Positions 10,801 through 19,050 of a DNA stretch of 64,000 nucleotides are shown in pieces. The notes under the pieces were generated by a model, which did not search any database, was not told where the DNA came from, and was given only the letters and a program-made list of their open reading frames with translations. The stretch spans positions 49,036 through 113,035 of the forward strand of contig JAPOVY010000016.1 in assembly GCA_026707905.1 (NCBI GenBank), in the 5' to 3' direction. The DNA is from Gammaproteobacteria bacterium (GTDB taxonomy: Bacteria > Pseudomonadota > Gammaproteobacteria > Pseudomonadales > Azotimanducaceae). Positions within the stretch are counted from its first letter, which is position 1. The number at the start of each line of letters is the position of its first letter. Made by a program: the position numbers and the translations under genes.

Positions 10801-11499
10801 AGCAATCTCTGCGAGTCTTTGTGGCTCGTCAATATATCTGTGGTAAGGTAACCGAATTCCTTCATCTGGGTACGCGGAAGTAATCTCACGCGACCATATC
10901 AGTCCACCCGCATACTTTTCTGCGATGTCCGGTTGGACATTGTTATATAGCAGCTCCTCACCCACGCGCGTGATACGAGAAACGCCGATTACCGCATATC
11001 GCACCGCTTCCTCTTCTGAGAGCGGATTCGAGTAGTTGGCATAGTAGAAGATTAGATTAGAACCACAGTCTCTTTCGATAGGAGCGAAAAACTCTCGCGC
11101 GAGCTCTCGTCTGCGATCATTGTCGTAGTAACCGGCTTTTTTTACCTCATCGGTATACATCGCCTCGAAAGGCCAGATGCAAACGGTTGAAGGTGGCAGT
11201 GTCCATTCGGTTTGATCTGCACGACCGTTAAAAAAGTCGGGAGGTGCCGATACGACCTGAGCAGCGTTTAAACCAAAAGCGTTATAGCTATAACAACATG
11301 GTGGTATGTATCCATCCAGATCTTTTCCAGAACAACCTGCGTATCGCATCTCATTCTCGAGATCACGTTCACGAGCGATGACATCACCGGGGTAGGACTT
11401 TGGGCCAACGCAGTAGGTGTTCTCAGCGGGGGACTTACAGACTGATCCGTTCCAGCCATCGGAATGCCATGCAAGGCGAGCGGTCACATGGGTAGGCAT
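7852..11499 (-). CDS. RecD-type SF1B helicase with C-terminal PD-(D/E)xK-like nuclease domain
   Basis: The 1215-residue protein has three parts. The N-terminus (about 1-110) is rich in cysteine and aromatic residues (LAWHSDGWNGSVC, CVGPKSYPGD, IPPCCYSYNAFG). I do not know it as a named domain; a metal site is possible. The middle is an SF1B helicase: Walker A VTGPAGTGKTT near 603, Walker B LILDEASMLD, a long acidic insertion, then VSVHKAQGSEF near 1008 and ELVYTALTRASRH. The C-terminus (about 1105-1165) reads SKSEVIIANIL, YEKPL, LPDFTV and FWEHLGRLD, matching the E..D..ExxG pattern of PD-(D/E)xK folds. It resembles helicase-nucleases of defence loci, and it is divergent from the SNF2/actin pair. 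Helicase call firm, nuclease call probable, biological role inferred. Confidence 0.85.
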   Translation of the reverse strand: MPTHVTARLAWHSDGWNGSVCKSPAENTYCVGPKSYPGDVIARERDLENEMRYAGCSGKDLDGYIPPCCYSYNAFGLNAAQVVSAPPDFFNGRADQTEWTLPPSTVCIWPFEAMYTDEVKKAGYYDNDRRRELAREFFAPIERDCGSNLIFYYANYSNPLSEEEAVRYAVIGVSRITRVGEELLYNNVQPDIAEKYAGGLIWSREITSAYPDEGIRLPYHRYIDEPQRLAEIAVYPENPQICKYGSKHLSDDEAIGLLEQLLAKVRLLKEIDDETENWTIREEWLLKTIAELWTHRGLYPGLLKVLDVAGASRLVDGVKEFCISEGHDRAHNLAFDAIENDQDNVLTQDIDATSRKEISRNWKLLDEDAKSLLRDILPRFDLDKQTINDVANDREGCGLTVPAEEITANPYLLAELYRSADQGEPIPWSTIDRGTLPSPDLGGTPLAGVHFNDERRFRSLCVEHLRSEPNHTFRLSKDLIEEVRIRMARLPEWKQAQFNARYFEVDEEFLSESLKLRPFNSDFLLYDRLVYEDERLVEMTLKELATRPELSLRRPVTSSDWSAWIVKTQSTLGERGGEDYVIATNEQKKVCERLFRQPISVVTGPAGTGKTTVIESLVRAVRKSEGEEESVLVMAPTGKAADRARQMFDDVELTDVKTVTVHSFLASYGWLNKNLTFRRLGGKHAALGTLILDEASMLDLELTAALFRAIDWQHVRRLILVGDTGQLPPIGRGRVFVDVVKWLETDYPQNLGRLQSNLRLMLNKIEGKGQSILKLAELFMTRDEDKTIDASSDESTDLEQESLIEQIHEGGEVDEALDVIFWHEPERLASTLIKAIEIKMKNVDEERAPYEIWREGLADDPTAFQILSPHRADTHGVEALNDACQKRRNEFVINRVGCVDGVTLFDKVIQVRNRPKSDPIWAYDRDTKEQIEIEIFNGEIGVVGPIGFDSKIWRTLKTGYGPRLRRFAVEFTRKPGITVGYGNDVPNGSKFKRNESVEENLELAYAVSVHKAQGSEFGHTFVIIPASKKRPVSAELVYTALTRASRHCTLLIENDISSLLDARRRENTQTRQINSSLFELHLVKGELTNRDGWYEAGKIHEALSGDMLRSKSEVIIANILHDRQIPFLYEKPLFAGDGSVKLPDFTVAIRGKTYFWEHLGRLDLPDYAQAWSEKQKWYEHWFPGQLLTTEEGKGLSKEAVAVIDDLDRGPSQTSS

Positions 11500-12312
11500 T
11501 TAATACAACTATTAACCTGGAGATATATTCGCAGCGTAAATCTGCGTCGCGACCGATCATTCTAGCTACAAACATAGTACCTGCCGAAGCGGACATCACC
11601 GGAATTGCGACGTTTGTTCGAAATCATGTGATATTTCCGTGTTTGTACTTTAGGTGGCGAGCGAGTTTCTAAACGTGACACTTGCCGGGTTAGGCCGAAC
11701 ATGTTTTTATGGAATTTGTAGTGATGGACCGATGGAGCAGCTACGGGTGCGTGATCAATTGGTACCACCTTTACGTTATCGTGACGATCACGATAGACGT
11801 CCCCCTGTAGAAACCCGTCGCGAGATTGTTTACATTAGTCAACGCTTAGTGGATAAGCAAGTCAACGTTGTTTCTCAGATTACGGCCGCATGCAGAAATC
11901 CGTCTCACGGGGATTTTGCTAGTTCAGAAGTAGCTTCTCGTACCTGGACCCGCTAACACCGAAGTCCGCTAGAACGACCGGTTTGGGTAGCACATCAAAA
12001 CGTAGCTATCTGGTAATCCAACAAATCGAATATGCCTTCTTCAACTGACCATTGACGCAGCGATATCGTTAGTCGTGCAACTGGTCGGGTCTTTCGTATT
12101 GTTAGTCATTATTATGAGCTAGACGGCCAATTCGTATTTCCGTTTGCGAACGCCCGTAAAAGAGCCAAAACATACGAAGATCCAGGAAATATCATCAATT
12201 ACACGAATTAGTGAAATCAATATCGATTTTCCAATTACGCATGTTAGCTAAGTTTTTCCCAAAACACTGATGGTGTCAGTGCGAAATTAGGGTTTGCTGG
12301 CACTTAGAGTCA
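11500..12312. other. Divergent intergenic region with gene relics
   Basis: This 0.8 kb lies between the divergent helicase genes and must contain their promoters. No intact recognisable gene is present. An open frame at 11654-11956 (+, GTG start, 100 codons) has no family resemblance I can see. A more protein-like stretch at about 12056-12211 (+) includes ATGRVFRIVSHYYELDGQF and FPFANARKRAKTYEDPGN, bounded by stops and lacking a start. It looks like the 3' end of a lost gene. The surroundings are AT-rich. Confidence 0.45.
12265..12281. promoter_or_regulatory. Short inverted repeat before the SNF2 helicase gene
   Basis: CACTGA and TCAGTG flank a five-base spacer about 60-80 bp before the likely start of the SNF2 gene. 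The position fits an operator in the promoter or leader. There is no T-run and the stem is short, so a terminator is unlikely. Confidence 0.25.
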
Positions 12313-15300
12313 TTGACGAAAACGAGGATATGTTCGAGAGTGGTGAGTAAATTTGCAGTCGGCGTTTCTGTCAGATCGAAAGATGACCCAGGTCGTCGTG
12401 GCACAATCACAGCCGGACCTCGTTCCCGTTCCGATGGACGTGTCTATCGGATCCAATGGAATGATGCCTCCTACGGTTGGACACCAGAGTACGCGTTCGA
12501 GTGTGTTGACGAGTCAAGCGATGACGCTTTTGAGCTGCTACAAAGGGGACGCTTCGGTCGAATAAGTGATCTGCGTCGTAATCTGACGTTTATCCAACTT
12601 AGCGGTCGCTTAGCCAATGTTGTCTATAGCATGGATGCGACGAATACTGATTTTCTTGCGTATCAATATAAGCCTGTACTTAACTTTCTGGATTCCCCGT
12701 CTAACGGGATATTAATCGCGGATGAGGTTGGGTTAGGGAAGACGATTGAAGCCGGCTTGATCTGGACTGAACTTCGGGCTCGTGATGACGCGTGTCGTAG
12801 GCTAGTTGTTGTTTGTCCGGCGATGTTACGAGATAAATGGAGTTTAGAGCTCGAAGGTAAATTTGGAATTGATCCAAGACAGGTCGATGCAGCGCAGCTT
12901 ACTAATGAACTCAAGCGGGATAGGAGTGAGATTCGAGACGGGCAAGGATTTATCTGTAGCTTGCAGGGATTACGACCGCCGTCAGGATGGCGTACTAGAG
13001 AGAGAAGTGACAGCAGAACGAGATTAGCTCGCCTTCTTGAAGAGCTCGCCGTTAACGAGCCAGTTATTGACCTACTAATCATTGATGAAGCTCATTATTT
13101 GCGGAATCCTGAGACTCAAACGGCAGCTCTCGGTACACTTCTCCGAGAGGTCAGCTCGAACATTGTTCTCCTATCGGCAACGCCAATCAATAACCGTCAG
13201 GAGGATCTATTCCAGTTATTACGGCTAGTTGATCCTGATTCGTTCGAGTCTCCGGACCAGTTTCCGCAGGTTATATCTGCGAATGAACCGTTAATAGCAG
13301 CGCGAGATCTGGCGCTTGATCCAGATTCAGAGGGCTCACAAATCCTGACACAGCTTCAGAAGGCAAAAAATCACCCGCTTTTAGCGAACAGTCAGCAACT
13401 TCGCGACATATTGAGCCAAGACCTCAGCTTTAGATATCTTGAGGAAACGAGCAACAGGATTAAGTTGGCGGATCGTATCGAGCGCGTTAATTTGCTGAGA
13501 CATTCGGTCAGCCGGACAAGAAAGGTCGAAGTGAACGAGTGGAAGGTCGAAAGAGACGCGAAAAGTCATTTTGTCGAACTAGACCCCGACGGCATTGAAC
13601 GACAGTTTTACGATAAGGTCACCCGTGCTGTACGCAGCTATGCGTTGCTCAAGGATGTAGGTGATGGCTTCTTGCTCTCACCACCGCAACGCCAAATGTC
13701 TAGTTGCATGTATGCTGCAGCGCGCAGCTGGAGTGATCGAACACGAACATTGGATGATGCTTCTAAGTTGTTGTACGAAGACTTAGGAGCCGATGATTAT
13801 TTAGACCAGTCTAAAGCTGGTCCACTGATCGAATTCATAGCTGAATCGGCACTTCCTGGACTTGACATTGAGGCATTGCGAGAGCACGACACGAAGTTCG
13901 ATCGGTTCCGTCAAATTGTTGAAAGCTATTTAGACTCGTATCCAGATGAGAAGATCATAGTTTTCTCCTACTTCAAGGCGACTCTCGGTTACCTCGAGGA
14001 GCGCTTGTCAACTCAGGGAATATCGACTAGAATATTGCATGGTGATGTCGCGGAGAACAAGCAGACAGTTATCGAAGATTTTCAAAACTCTCACGACGCT
14101 CGAATCTTGCTAACATCCGAAATTGCGAGCGAAGGTGTTGATCTTCAGTTTTGTAGCCTGATTGTTAATTACGACTTACCTTGGAATCCAATGAAGATTG
14201 AACAGCGTATTGGTCGGATCGACCGAATAGGACAGAAATCAGACAAAGTCCTAATACACAACTTAGGATATGCAGACAGTATCGATGAGAGAATTTATGA
14301 GCTCCTCTTAGAAAAACTCAACATCTTCAACCGTGCGATCGGTGGAATGGAGGTTGTTCTTGGTGAGTTGATTAACAAACTAACGAGCGATTTGATGCGG
14401 CTAGACCTTAGTCGCGAAGAGGAAGAATCGAGGATAGACCGAGCTCGTGTAGGCATCGAGAACATACAACGGCAGGAGACTGAGCTAGAAGAAAAAGCTA
14501 GCCACCTTGTTGCGCACGGTGGACAGATACTAGAGCGTGTGCGCGCCGCCCACGAATTTAGGCGTTGGATTTCTGGGGAGGACTTAAAAGCGTATGTCAA
14601 AGACTATCTCGATAGACATCTAACAGGCTTTACATTTCTTGAGGATGATCGTGACCCGTCGATCGTTTCAATTGAATTCCCAGCAGAATTTGCCTCCCAG
14701 CTGGAAGACTTTATGCGTCGAAAGAACCTTCATGGTAAGAGTCGACTCTCGAGTGGAGAAACTACCCGATGCAAGTTCAATAATCGGGTGGAACGACTCT
14801 CTTCTAAGGTCGAAACCATAAGTCAGTTTCATCCGTTAGTCCGCTTCATCAGCGAGAGTTTGAGAAACCGTCCAGAGGATATCTGCCCGTTGGTCGCTGT
14901 TTCAGTGTCGGTCTCTACACTTCCTGACGTGTCTGAAGGAGTGTACGCATTCGCATGCAAGAAATGGTCTTTTGCGGGTCTTCGAACGGAAGAAGAACTC
15001 TGCGCTCGGGCTATCTCGCTCGAAAGCCACGCTTTTGCATTAGACACAGATGAGTCTTGGGATTTAGTAAATGCAGCGAGGCTGAACGGTGTTGATTGGT
15101 TTTCGGTCAGCAATGATGTGCCCATTGATCTGCTTGAAGACGCCATCGATAGATGCGACATACTATTGGACCAGGACTACGAAACTGCGAAAAAGGAACG
15201 AACTAATGAGAATGCAGATCGAGTCAATTTCCAGAAAATAAGTGCGACTCGGCATCGAGACCGGTTATTGGGTAGCCTCAACGAAGTTTTAGAACGCTAT

Positions 15301-15465
15301 AGATTAGAGAACGAGCATCATCGCATGATTCCTGCGACTGAAGGTCGGATTAGTTCGATAGAAAGGAAGTTCGACCGTCGTCTGGTAGAGCTGCAGAATA
15401 AAGGACGAATGACTCCGGCTAGTTCGGAAGTTTGTTACGGTGTCATCAAAGCTACAACGGCATGA
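12313..15465 (+). CDS. SNF2-family (RapA/HepA-like) helicase
   Basis: The ORF gives up to 1050 residues. GTG codons at 12340 or 12343 (VSKFAVGVSVRS) are more natural starts than the TTG at 12313. A small SH3/Tudor-like N-terminus (RGTITAGPRS, YRIQWNDASYGWTPE, about 28-65) precedes the SF2 core. The core has ADEVGLGKTIEAGL near 136-149, IIDEAHYLRNP near 255, LLSATPINNR, then the second domain with IASEGVDLQF and the RapA-type motif ending QRIGRIDRIGQ near 640. A coiled, charged C-terminus of about 370 residues follows. RapA-like SNF2 proteins translocate on duplex DNA, and homologues of this size (for example DrmD of DISARM) act in phage defence. No DrmA, B or C is present. The stop overlaps the region where the actin-like gene starts. 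Confidence 0.88.
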   Translation: MTKTRICSRVVSKFAVGVSVRSKDDPGRRGTITAGPRSRSDGRVYRIQWNDASYGWTPEYAFECVDESSDDAFELLQRGRFGRISDLRRNLTFIQLSGRLANVVYSMDATNTDFLAYQYKPVLNFLDSPSNGILIADEVGLGKTIEAGLIWTELRARDDACRRLVVVCPAMLRDKWSLELEGKFGIDPRQVDAAQLTNELKRDRSEIRDGQGFICSLQGLRPPSGWRTRERSDSRTRLARLLEELAVNEPVIDLLIIDEAHYLRNPETQTAALGTLLREVSSNIVLLSATPINNRQEDLFQLLRLVDPDSFESPDQFPQVISANEPLIAARDLALDPDSEGSQILTQLQKAKNHPLLANSQQLRDILSQDLSFRYLEETSNRIKLADRIERVNLLRHSVSRTRKVEVNEWKVERDAKSHFVELDPDGIERQFYDKVTRAVRSYALLKDVGDGFLLSPPQRQMSSCMYAAARSWSDRTRTLDDASKLLYEDLGADDYLDQSKAGPLIEFIAESALPGLDIEALREHDTKFDRFRQIVESYLDSYPDEKIIVFSYFKATLGYLEERLSTQGISTRILHGDVAENKQTVIEDFQNSHDARILLTSEIASEGVDLQFCSLIVNYDLPWNPMKIEQRIGRIDRIGQKSDKVLIHNLGYADSIDERIYELLLEKLNIFNRAIGGMEVVLGELINKLTSDLMRLDLSREEEESRIDRARVGIENIQRQETELEEKASHLVAHGGQILERVRAAHEFRRWISGEDLKAYVKDYLDRHLTGFTFLEDDRDPSIVSIEFPAEFASQLEDFMRRKNLHGKSRLSSGETTRCKFNNRVERLSSKVETISQFHPLVRFISESLRNRPEDICPLVAVSVSVSTLPDVSEGVYAFACKKWSFAGLRTEEELCARAISLESHAFALDTDESWDLVNAARLNGVDWFSVSNDVPIDLLEDAIDRCDILLDQDYETAKKERTNENADRVNFQKISATRHRDRLLGSLNEVLERYRLENEHHRMIPATEGRISSIERKFDRRLVELQNKGRMTPASSEVCYGVIKATTA

Positions 15466-15472
15466 GGGAAAT

Positions 15473-16891
15473 ATGTACTGGGAAAAACTATTAAAGGCAT
15501 TAGGTGGATTGATAGCTAAATTCCGACGAGGACGAAATTACGATGCCACTGAGCGACGACATCCTGAATCGAGGAACTTTGAAGAAGATTCAATTCGGCT
15601 AGTTATCGGATTGGATTTCGGAACGTGTTTTACGAAAGTTGTCATTGGTGAGGATAGAGTACGTTATGCAATTCCATTCAAAGGACTAACGTCCGTAGAG
15701 AATCCTTATTTACTACCTTCAGTACTCTACGTCCGAGCGGATACGAATGTTTGTGAACTTTTTACTGAATCACAACACGACGATTTGTGTGCCGAATTAA
15801 AAATGCCGCTCATCGATAGGAGCTGGTCTCTTGACGATTGTGTACGCGCATCGGCGTACTTGGGCTTGGCTATTAAGCACGCACGTAATTGGCTCATGGA
15901 CACACACGGCTCAACCTATGAGAACAGAAAGCGCGAGTGGTTTATCAATATCGGTCTTCCTACGGCTAGTTTTGACGACAAGGAACTAAAGTCAGTTTAC
16001 AAATCTATAGTCGAAGCAGCGTGGAGAGCAAGCGCACAGGACGAGGACATTACACTGGACAAAATGAAGCAGTTCATCCGTGCGGAAGGTGGAGAAATAC
16101 GTGAGCTGCAGAGCGACACCGAGGTCTCGGAGTTACCTTCGGACAGGATTAACACGTTCCCCGAGTTTGCTGCGCAGCTTGCTGGTTATTTGCGTTCATC
16201 ACTTCGACAAAATGGGTTACACGTTACGGTTGATGTAGGCGGCGGAACGATGGATACGACCATCTTTAATGTTGAGGAATTTGATGGAGAAGATACGTTT
16301 CCAGTGTTAGCCCGAGAGGTGCAATCGTTAGGCGTAAACCATCTAGCTGAAACGCGGCGTAGTCGGCTGGCACAACTAGCTGAATGGGAGTACTCTCCCT
16401 TCGAGCGCTTTCCGACAAATGAATTCATCCAAAGTAACTTTAATGTGGATAAAGCGCGATTAGACGAGGTGGATTTACCGATAAAGATAGAAGTTGCGGA
16501 TGCGATCCGGCAGTTATTACGTGATACGAAGAGCCATCGCTATCCAAGAGCTCCACAGTGGTCGCGAGATTCGGGTGAATTTGGCAACCCGGTCCGCAGT
16601 TTCTATTCGGGAGGAGGTTCATTAACAGACTTTTACGCTAATTTGCTTCGCAGATTCGAACGGGAAGTTCCGCCTTGTAGGTTACGCGGATCAAGACTAC
16701 CAATCCCAGAAGATTTCCAGTTCGCTAGTGACGTGTCCGCAGGATTCGATCGAATGGCTGTTGCGTATGGTCTCTCATACGACCCTTTTGATATTGGGAG
16801 AATCGTAGGATTCGATGACATTAAAGACCTTGAACAAGAGGATTCGAAGTCGACGTTTCGGGATAAATTCGTTGGAAAGGAAATGATGTGA
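15473..16891 (+). CDS. Actin/Hsp70-fold ATPase partner of the SNF2 helicase
   Basis: The frame is open from a GTG at 15440, but ATG 15473 is the better start. It has GAGGG at 15464-15468 as Shine-Dalgarno, and the protein then begins MYWEKLLKALGG (472 residues). Nucleotide-binding motifs of the actin/Hsp70/ParM fold are clear: phosphate-1 VIGLDFGTCFTKVVIG near residue 46, phosphate-2 VDVGGGTMDTTIF near 251, and an adenosine motif, FYSGGGSLTD, near 380. There is no DnaK-type substrate-binding domain. The gene follows the SNF2 helicase by a few bases and would be co-transcribed. A switch or filament role in controlling the helicase is a guess; ATP binding follows from the fold. Confidence 0.8.
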   Translation: MYWEKLLKALGGLIAKFRRGRNYDATERRHPESRNFEEDSIRLVIGLDFGTCFTKVVIGEDRVRYAIPFKGLTSVENPYLLPSVLYVRADTNVCELFTESQHDDLCAELKMPLIDRSWSLDDCVRASAYLGLAIKHARNWLMDTHGSTYENRKREWFINIGLPTASFDDKELKSVYKSIVEAAWRASAQDEDITLDKMKQFIRAEGGEIRELQSDTEVSELPSDRINTFPEFAAQLAGYLRSSLRQNGLHVTVDVGGGTMDTTIFNVEEFDGEDTFPVLAREVQSLGVNHLAETRRSRLAQLAEWEYSPFERFPTNEFIQSNFNVDKARLDEVDLPIKIEVADAIRQLLRDTKSHRYPRAPQWSRDSGEFGNPVRSFYSGGGSLTDFYANLLRRFEREVPPCRLRGSRLPIPEDFQFASDVSAGFDRMAVAYGLSYDPFDIGRIVGFDDIKDLEQEDSKSTFRDKFVGKEMM

Positions 16892-16982
16892 GTGGAATCA
16901 TCGTGTGAGATCAATTCTGAGCTCTAAAAGTTACGATATCGTTTACCATGAACCCAGATAAGCTCACTAGGCAGTATAGATG

Positions 16983-17342
16983 CTATCCGTTTATCGAAGC
17001 ATTTTGCTTACCTTCAATCAACCACTGCTCGTATTCCTCCCAACTTTTGATTAACGTGCCGAGATTTGCTTGCGAGGAACCTTGTTCGAGTTTCATTTCG
17101 ACCTGAGCGACGTCGAGTGCATCCACAATTGAACGCACGCATTCGACCGATAAGTCAAGCCGTAGGACGTCAGTTTCCGGTCCGCCCTTATGGTCGCTCG
17201 GCTTCTCGAGTGGTTCTTGCGTATTGCAGCGCTCAAGTTGCTCACGGAGCGTCCCGGCTACATGAGCGGACGTTCTATCAAGCGCCCAACGCGTGAAGTA
17301 AGCCGGACTATGGCTTAGTTCTTTATAGGTGTCCCAATCCAA
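16983..17342 (-). CDS. Small conserved-looking hypothetical protein after purC
   Basis: The 119-residue acidic, helical protein begins MDWDTYKELSHSPAYFTRWALDRT and has no transmembrane segment or known motif. It starts 5 bp after the purC stop on the same strand, so it is probably the last gene of the purC transcript. I do not recognise a family. A cytosolic role is suggested only by composition. Confidence 0.6.
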   Translation of the reverse strand: MDWDTYKELSHSPAYFTRWALDRTSAHVAGTLREQLERCNTQEPLEKPSDHKGGPETDVLRLDLSVECVRSIVDALDVAQVEMKLEQGSSQANLGTLIKSWEEYEQWLIEGKQNASING

Positions 17343-17347
17343 GCGAT

Positions 17348-18274
17348 TTAGAGTTCGAGTTTCTGCCCGGTCAGGTGTTCGTAGGCTTCTAGATAACGAC
17401 CCATCGTCCGTTCAATGACGTTTTCGGGCAAGTCCGGGCCTGGTGGCGTCTTATCCCAGGTTCCTGCGGCTACAAGTGTCTCAAGGTAATTACGCACGAT
17501 TTGCTTGTCGTAACTCGCTTGCTCTCGACCGGGTTCCCAATCGTCCGCGGGCCAAAATCTCGAACTATCGGGGGTGAATATCTCGTCAATGAGTATGGGT
17601 CCGCTTGAGCCGTTTTGAACACCAAACTCCAGTTTTGTGTCGGCGAGAATGATGCCTCGTTCAATCGCATGCGCACTCGCGCGGTTATACAGCGATAGGG
17701 TGGTGTCACGCAACCAAGTCATCGATTGTTCACCAACGATTTCGACGCCTTCATCAAAGCTGATATTCTCGTCGTGGTCTCCTTGCTCGGCCTTTGTCGA
17801 CGGCGTAAACAATGGCTCGTCTAGACGGTCACTGTTTCGCAAACCTGCCGGTAGAGGAATACCGCAGACTTTTCCAGTTCGTTGATAGTCCTTCCACCCG
17901 CTGCCAGTAATGTACCCTCGGGCAATACACTCGACCGGGAGCACGCTCGCTTTGCGACACAGCTTGACACGGCCGCGTAGCTGCTGACGCTCCTCGTCTG
18001 AGAGTCCCGGAACTTCATCTACATTGGTCGTCACTAAATGATGACTCACGTCGCTAGCAAAGAAGTCGAACCAAAACTTGGAGATTTGAGTGAGCACGAT
18101 GCCCTTACCGGGTAATCCAGTATTTAGAACCACATCAAATGCACTTACCCGGTCGGTCGCGATGATCAGCAGTCCGGGATCGCCGTCTGGTAATGTCGTT
18201 TCGTAAAGGTCGCGAACCTTGCCTATGCGTTTGTTGGGGAGATTGAGATTTGTTTCTGTGACTAACTGAACCAT
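17348..18274 (-). CDS. purC: Phosphoribosylaminoimidazole-succinocarboxamide synthase (SAICAR synthetase)
   Basis: PurC condenses CAIR with aspartate using ATP in purine biosynthesis. The 308-residue protein shows KIGRVRDLYE-like sequence at the N-terminus (NKRIGKVRDLYETTLPDG), IIATDRVSAFDVVL, VECIARGYITGSGWKDYQ, LFTPSTKAEQGDHDENISF and LADTKLEFGV. It is of the long type (about 300 residues, like yeast Ade1) rather than the 237-residue E. coli type. It lies 8 bp after the SDR gene and close to the small 119-residue gene. Housekeeping gene bordering the defence island. Confidence 0.96.
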   Translation of the reverse strand: MVQLVTETNLNLPNKRIGKVRDLYETTLPDGDPGLLIIATDRVSAFDVVLNTGLPGKGIVLTQISKFWFDFFASDVSHHLVTTNVDEVPGLSDEERQQLRGRVKLCRKASVLPVECIARGYITGSGWKDYQRTGKVCGIPLPAGLRNSDRLDEPLFTPSTKAEQGDHDENISFDEGVEIVGEQSMTWLRDTTLSLYNRASAHAIERGIILADTKLEFGVQNGSSGPILIDEIFTPDSSRFWPADDWEPGREQASYDKQIVRNYLETLVAAGTWDKTPPGPDLPENVIERTMGRYLEAYEHLTGQKLEL

Positions 18275-18282
18275 TTCCTTGA

Positions 18283-19050
18283 CTATGCGGTGTTTCCACC
18301 GTCAACTGTGTAAACCGAACCCGTTACCCAAGATGCATCATCGCTCAAGAGAAATGCCATAACTTGAGCGATCTCGCGTGGGTCGGCGTATCGACCTAGG
18401 GGGATCCTGGCCGCGATGCGCGCTTTCGCCGCATTTGTATCGTTAGGTGCCATCCCCTGTTCTAGGCTGCGCATCATACGAGTCTCAACCGGTGAAGGAT
18501 TGACGGTATTGACGCGGATATTGAATTGTGCGTACTCCTTCGCCACCGATCGCATTAAGCCGATAACCGCGTGCTTGCTGGTACTGTATGGCGTAATTCC
18601 GGGCGCGCCCGAGAGACCGGCGACACTGGAAGTGATCACGATGCTCCCTGATCGTTGCTCGATCATTTGCGGCAGAACGGCACGCAATCCCAACCACACG
18701 CCTTTGACGTTAACCGCCATCACTCGATCGAATGCATCTTCGTCGTAACTAAGCGTGTCGGTTACCTGACCTTCAATCCCGGCATTAGCTAAAAAGCCGT
18801 CGATGCTTCCAAATCGTTCGAGCGCATGTTCTGCCATTCGATTGTTGTCGTCGGCGAATGCGACATCCGCGGCGCAGATTGAAACCGAGTTTTCGTTTAG
18901 TCCTTTGATACTCGTGCGGAGTGCATCTTCTTCCAGATCGACCGCAACGACGTTTGCGCCGCGGTTTGCGAGATAGTGCACCGCAGCTGTGCCAATACCA
19001 CCTGCGCCGCCCGTCACGATTATTGTTTTACCTTCAAATTGGTCACTCAT
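18283..19050 (-). CDS. Short-chain dehydrogenase/reductase
   Basis: The 255-residue protein is a classical SDR. The cofactor site is TGGAGGIGTAA near residue 14; AVDLEEDAL follows beta-2; the NAG motif is FLANAGIEG; the catalytic serine is in IVITSSVAGLSG; and YSTSK supplies Tyr and Lys. It ends GSVYTVDGGNTA. Acidic residues after beta-2 suggest NAD rather than NADP. It overlaps the upstream PLP-enzyme gene by 4 bp (ATGA), so the two are coupled. Substrate cannot be deduced. Confidence 0.9.
   Translation of the reverse strand: MSDQFEGKTIIVTGGAGGIGTAAVHYLANRGANVVAVDLEEDALRTSIKGLNENSVSICAADVAFADDNNRMAEHALERFGSIDGFLANAGIEGQVTDTLSYDEDAFDRVMAVNVKGVWLGLRAVLPQMIEQRSGSIVITSSVAGLSGAPGITPYSTSKHAVIGLMRSVAKEYAQFNIRVNTVNPSPVETRMMRSLEQGMAPNDTNAAKARIAARIPLGRYADPREIAQVMAFLLSDDASWVTGSVYTVDGGNTA

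Noticed and set aside
11654..11956. 100-codon open frame in the divergent region
   Set aside because: GTG start, no recognisable motif or domain, and surrounded by degenerate sequence; kept only as part of the intergenic description.
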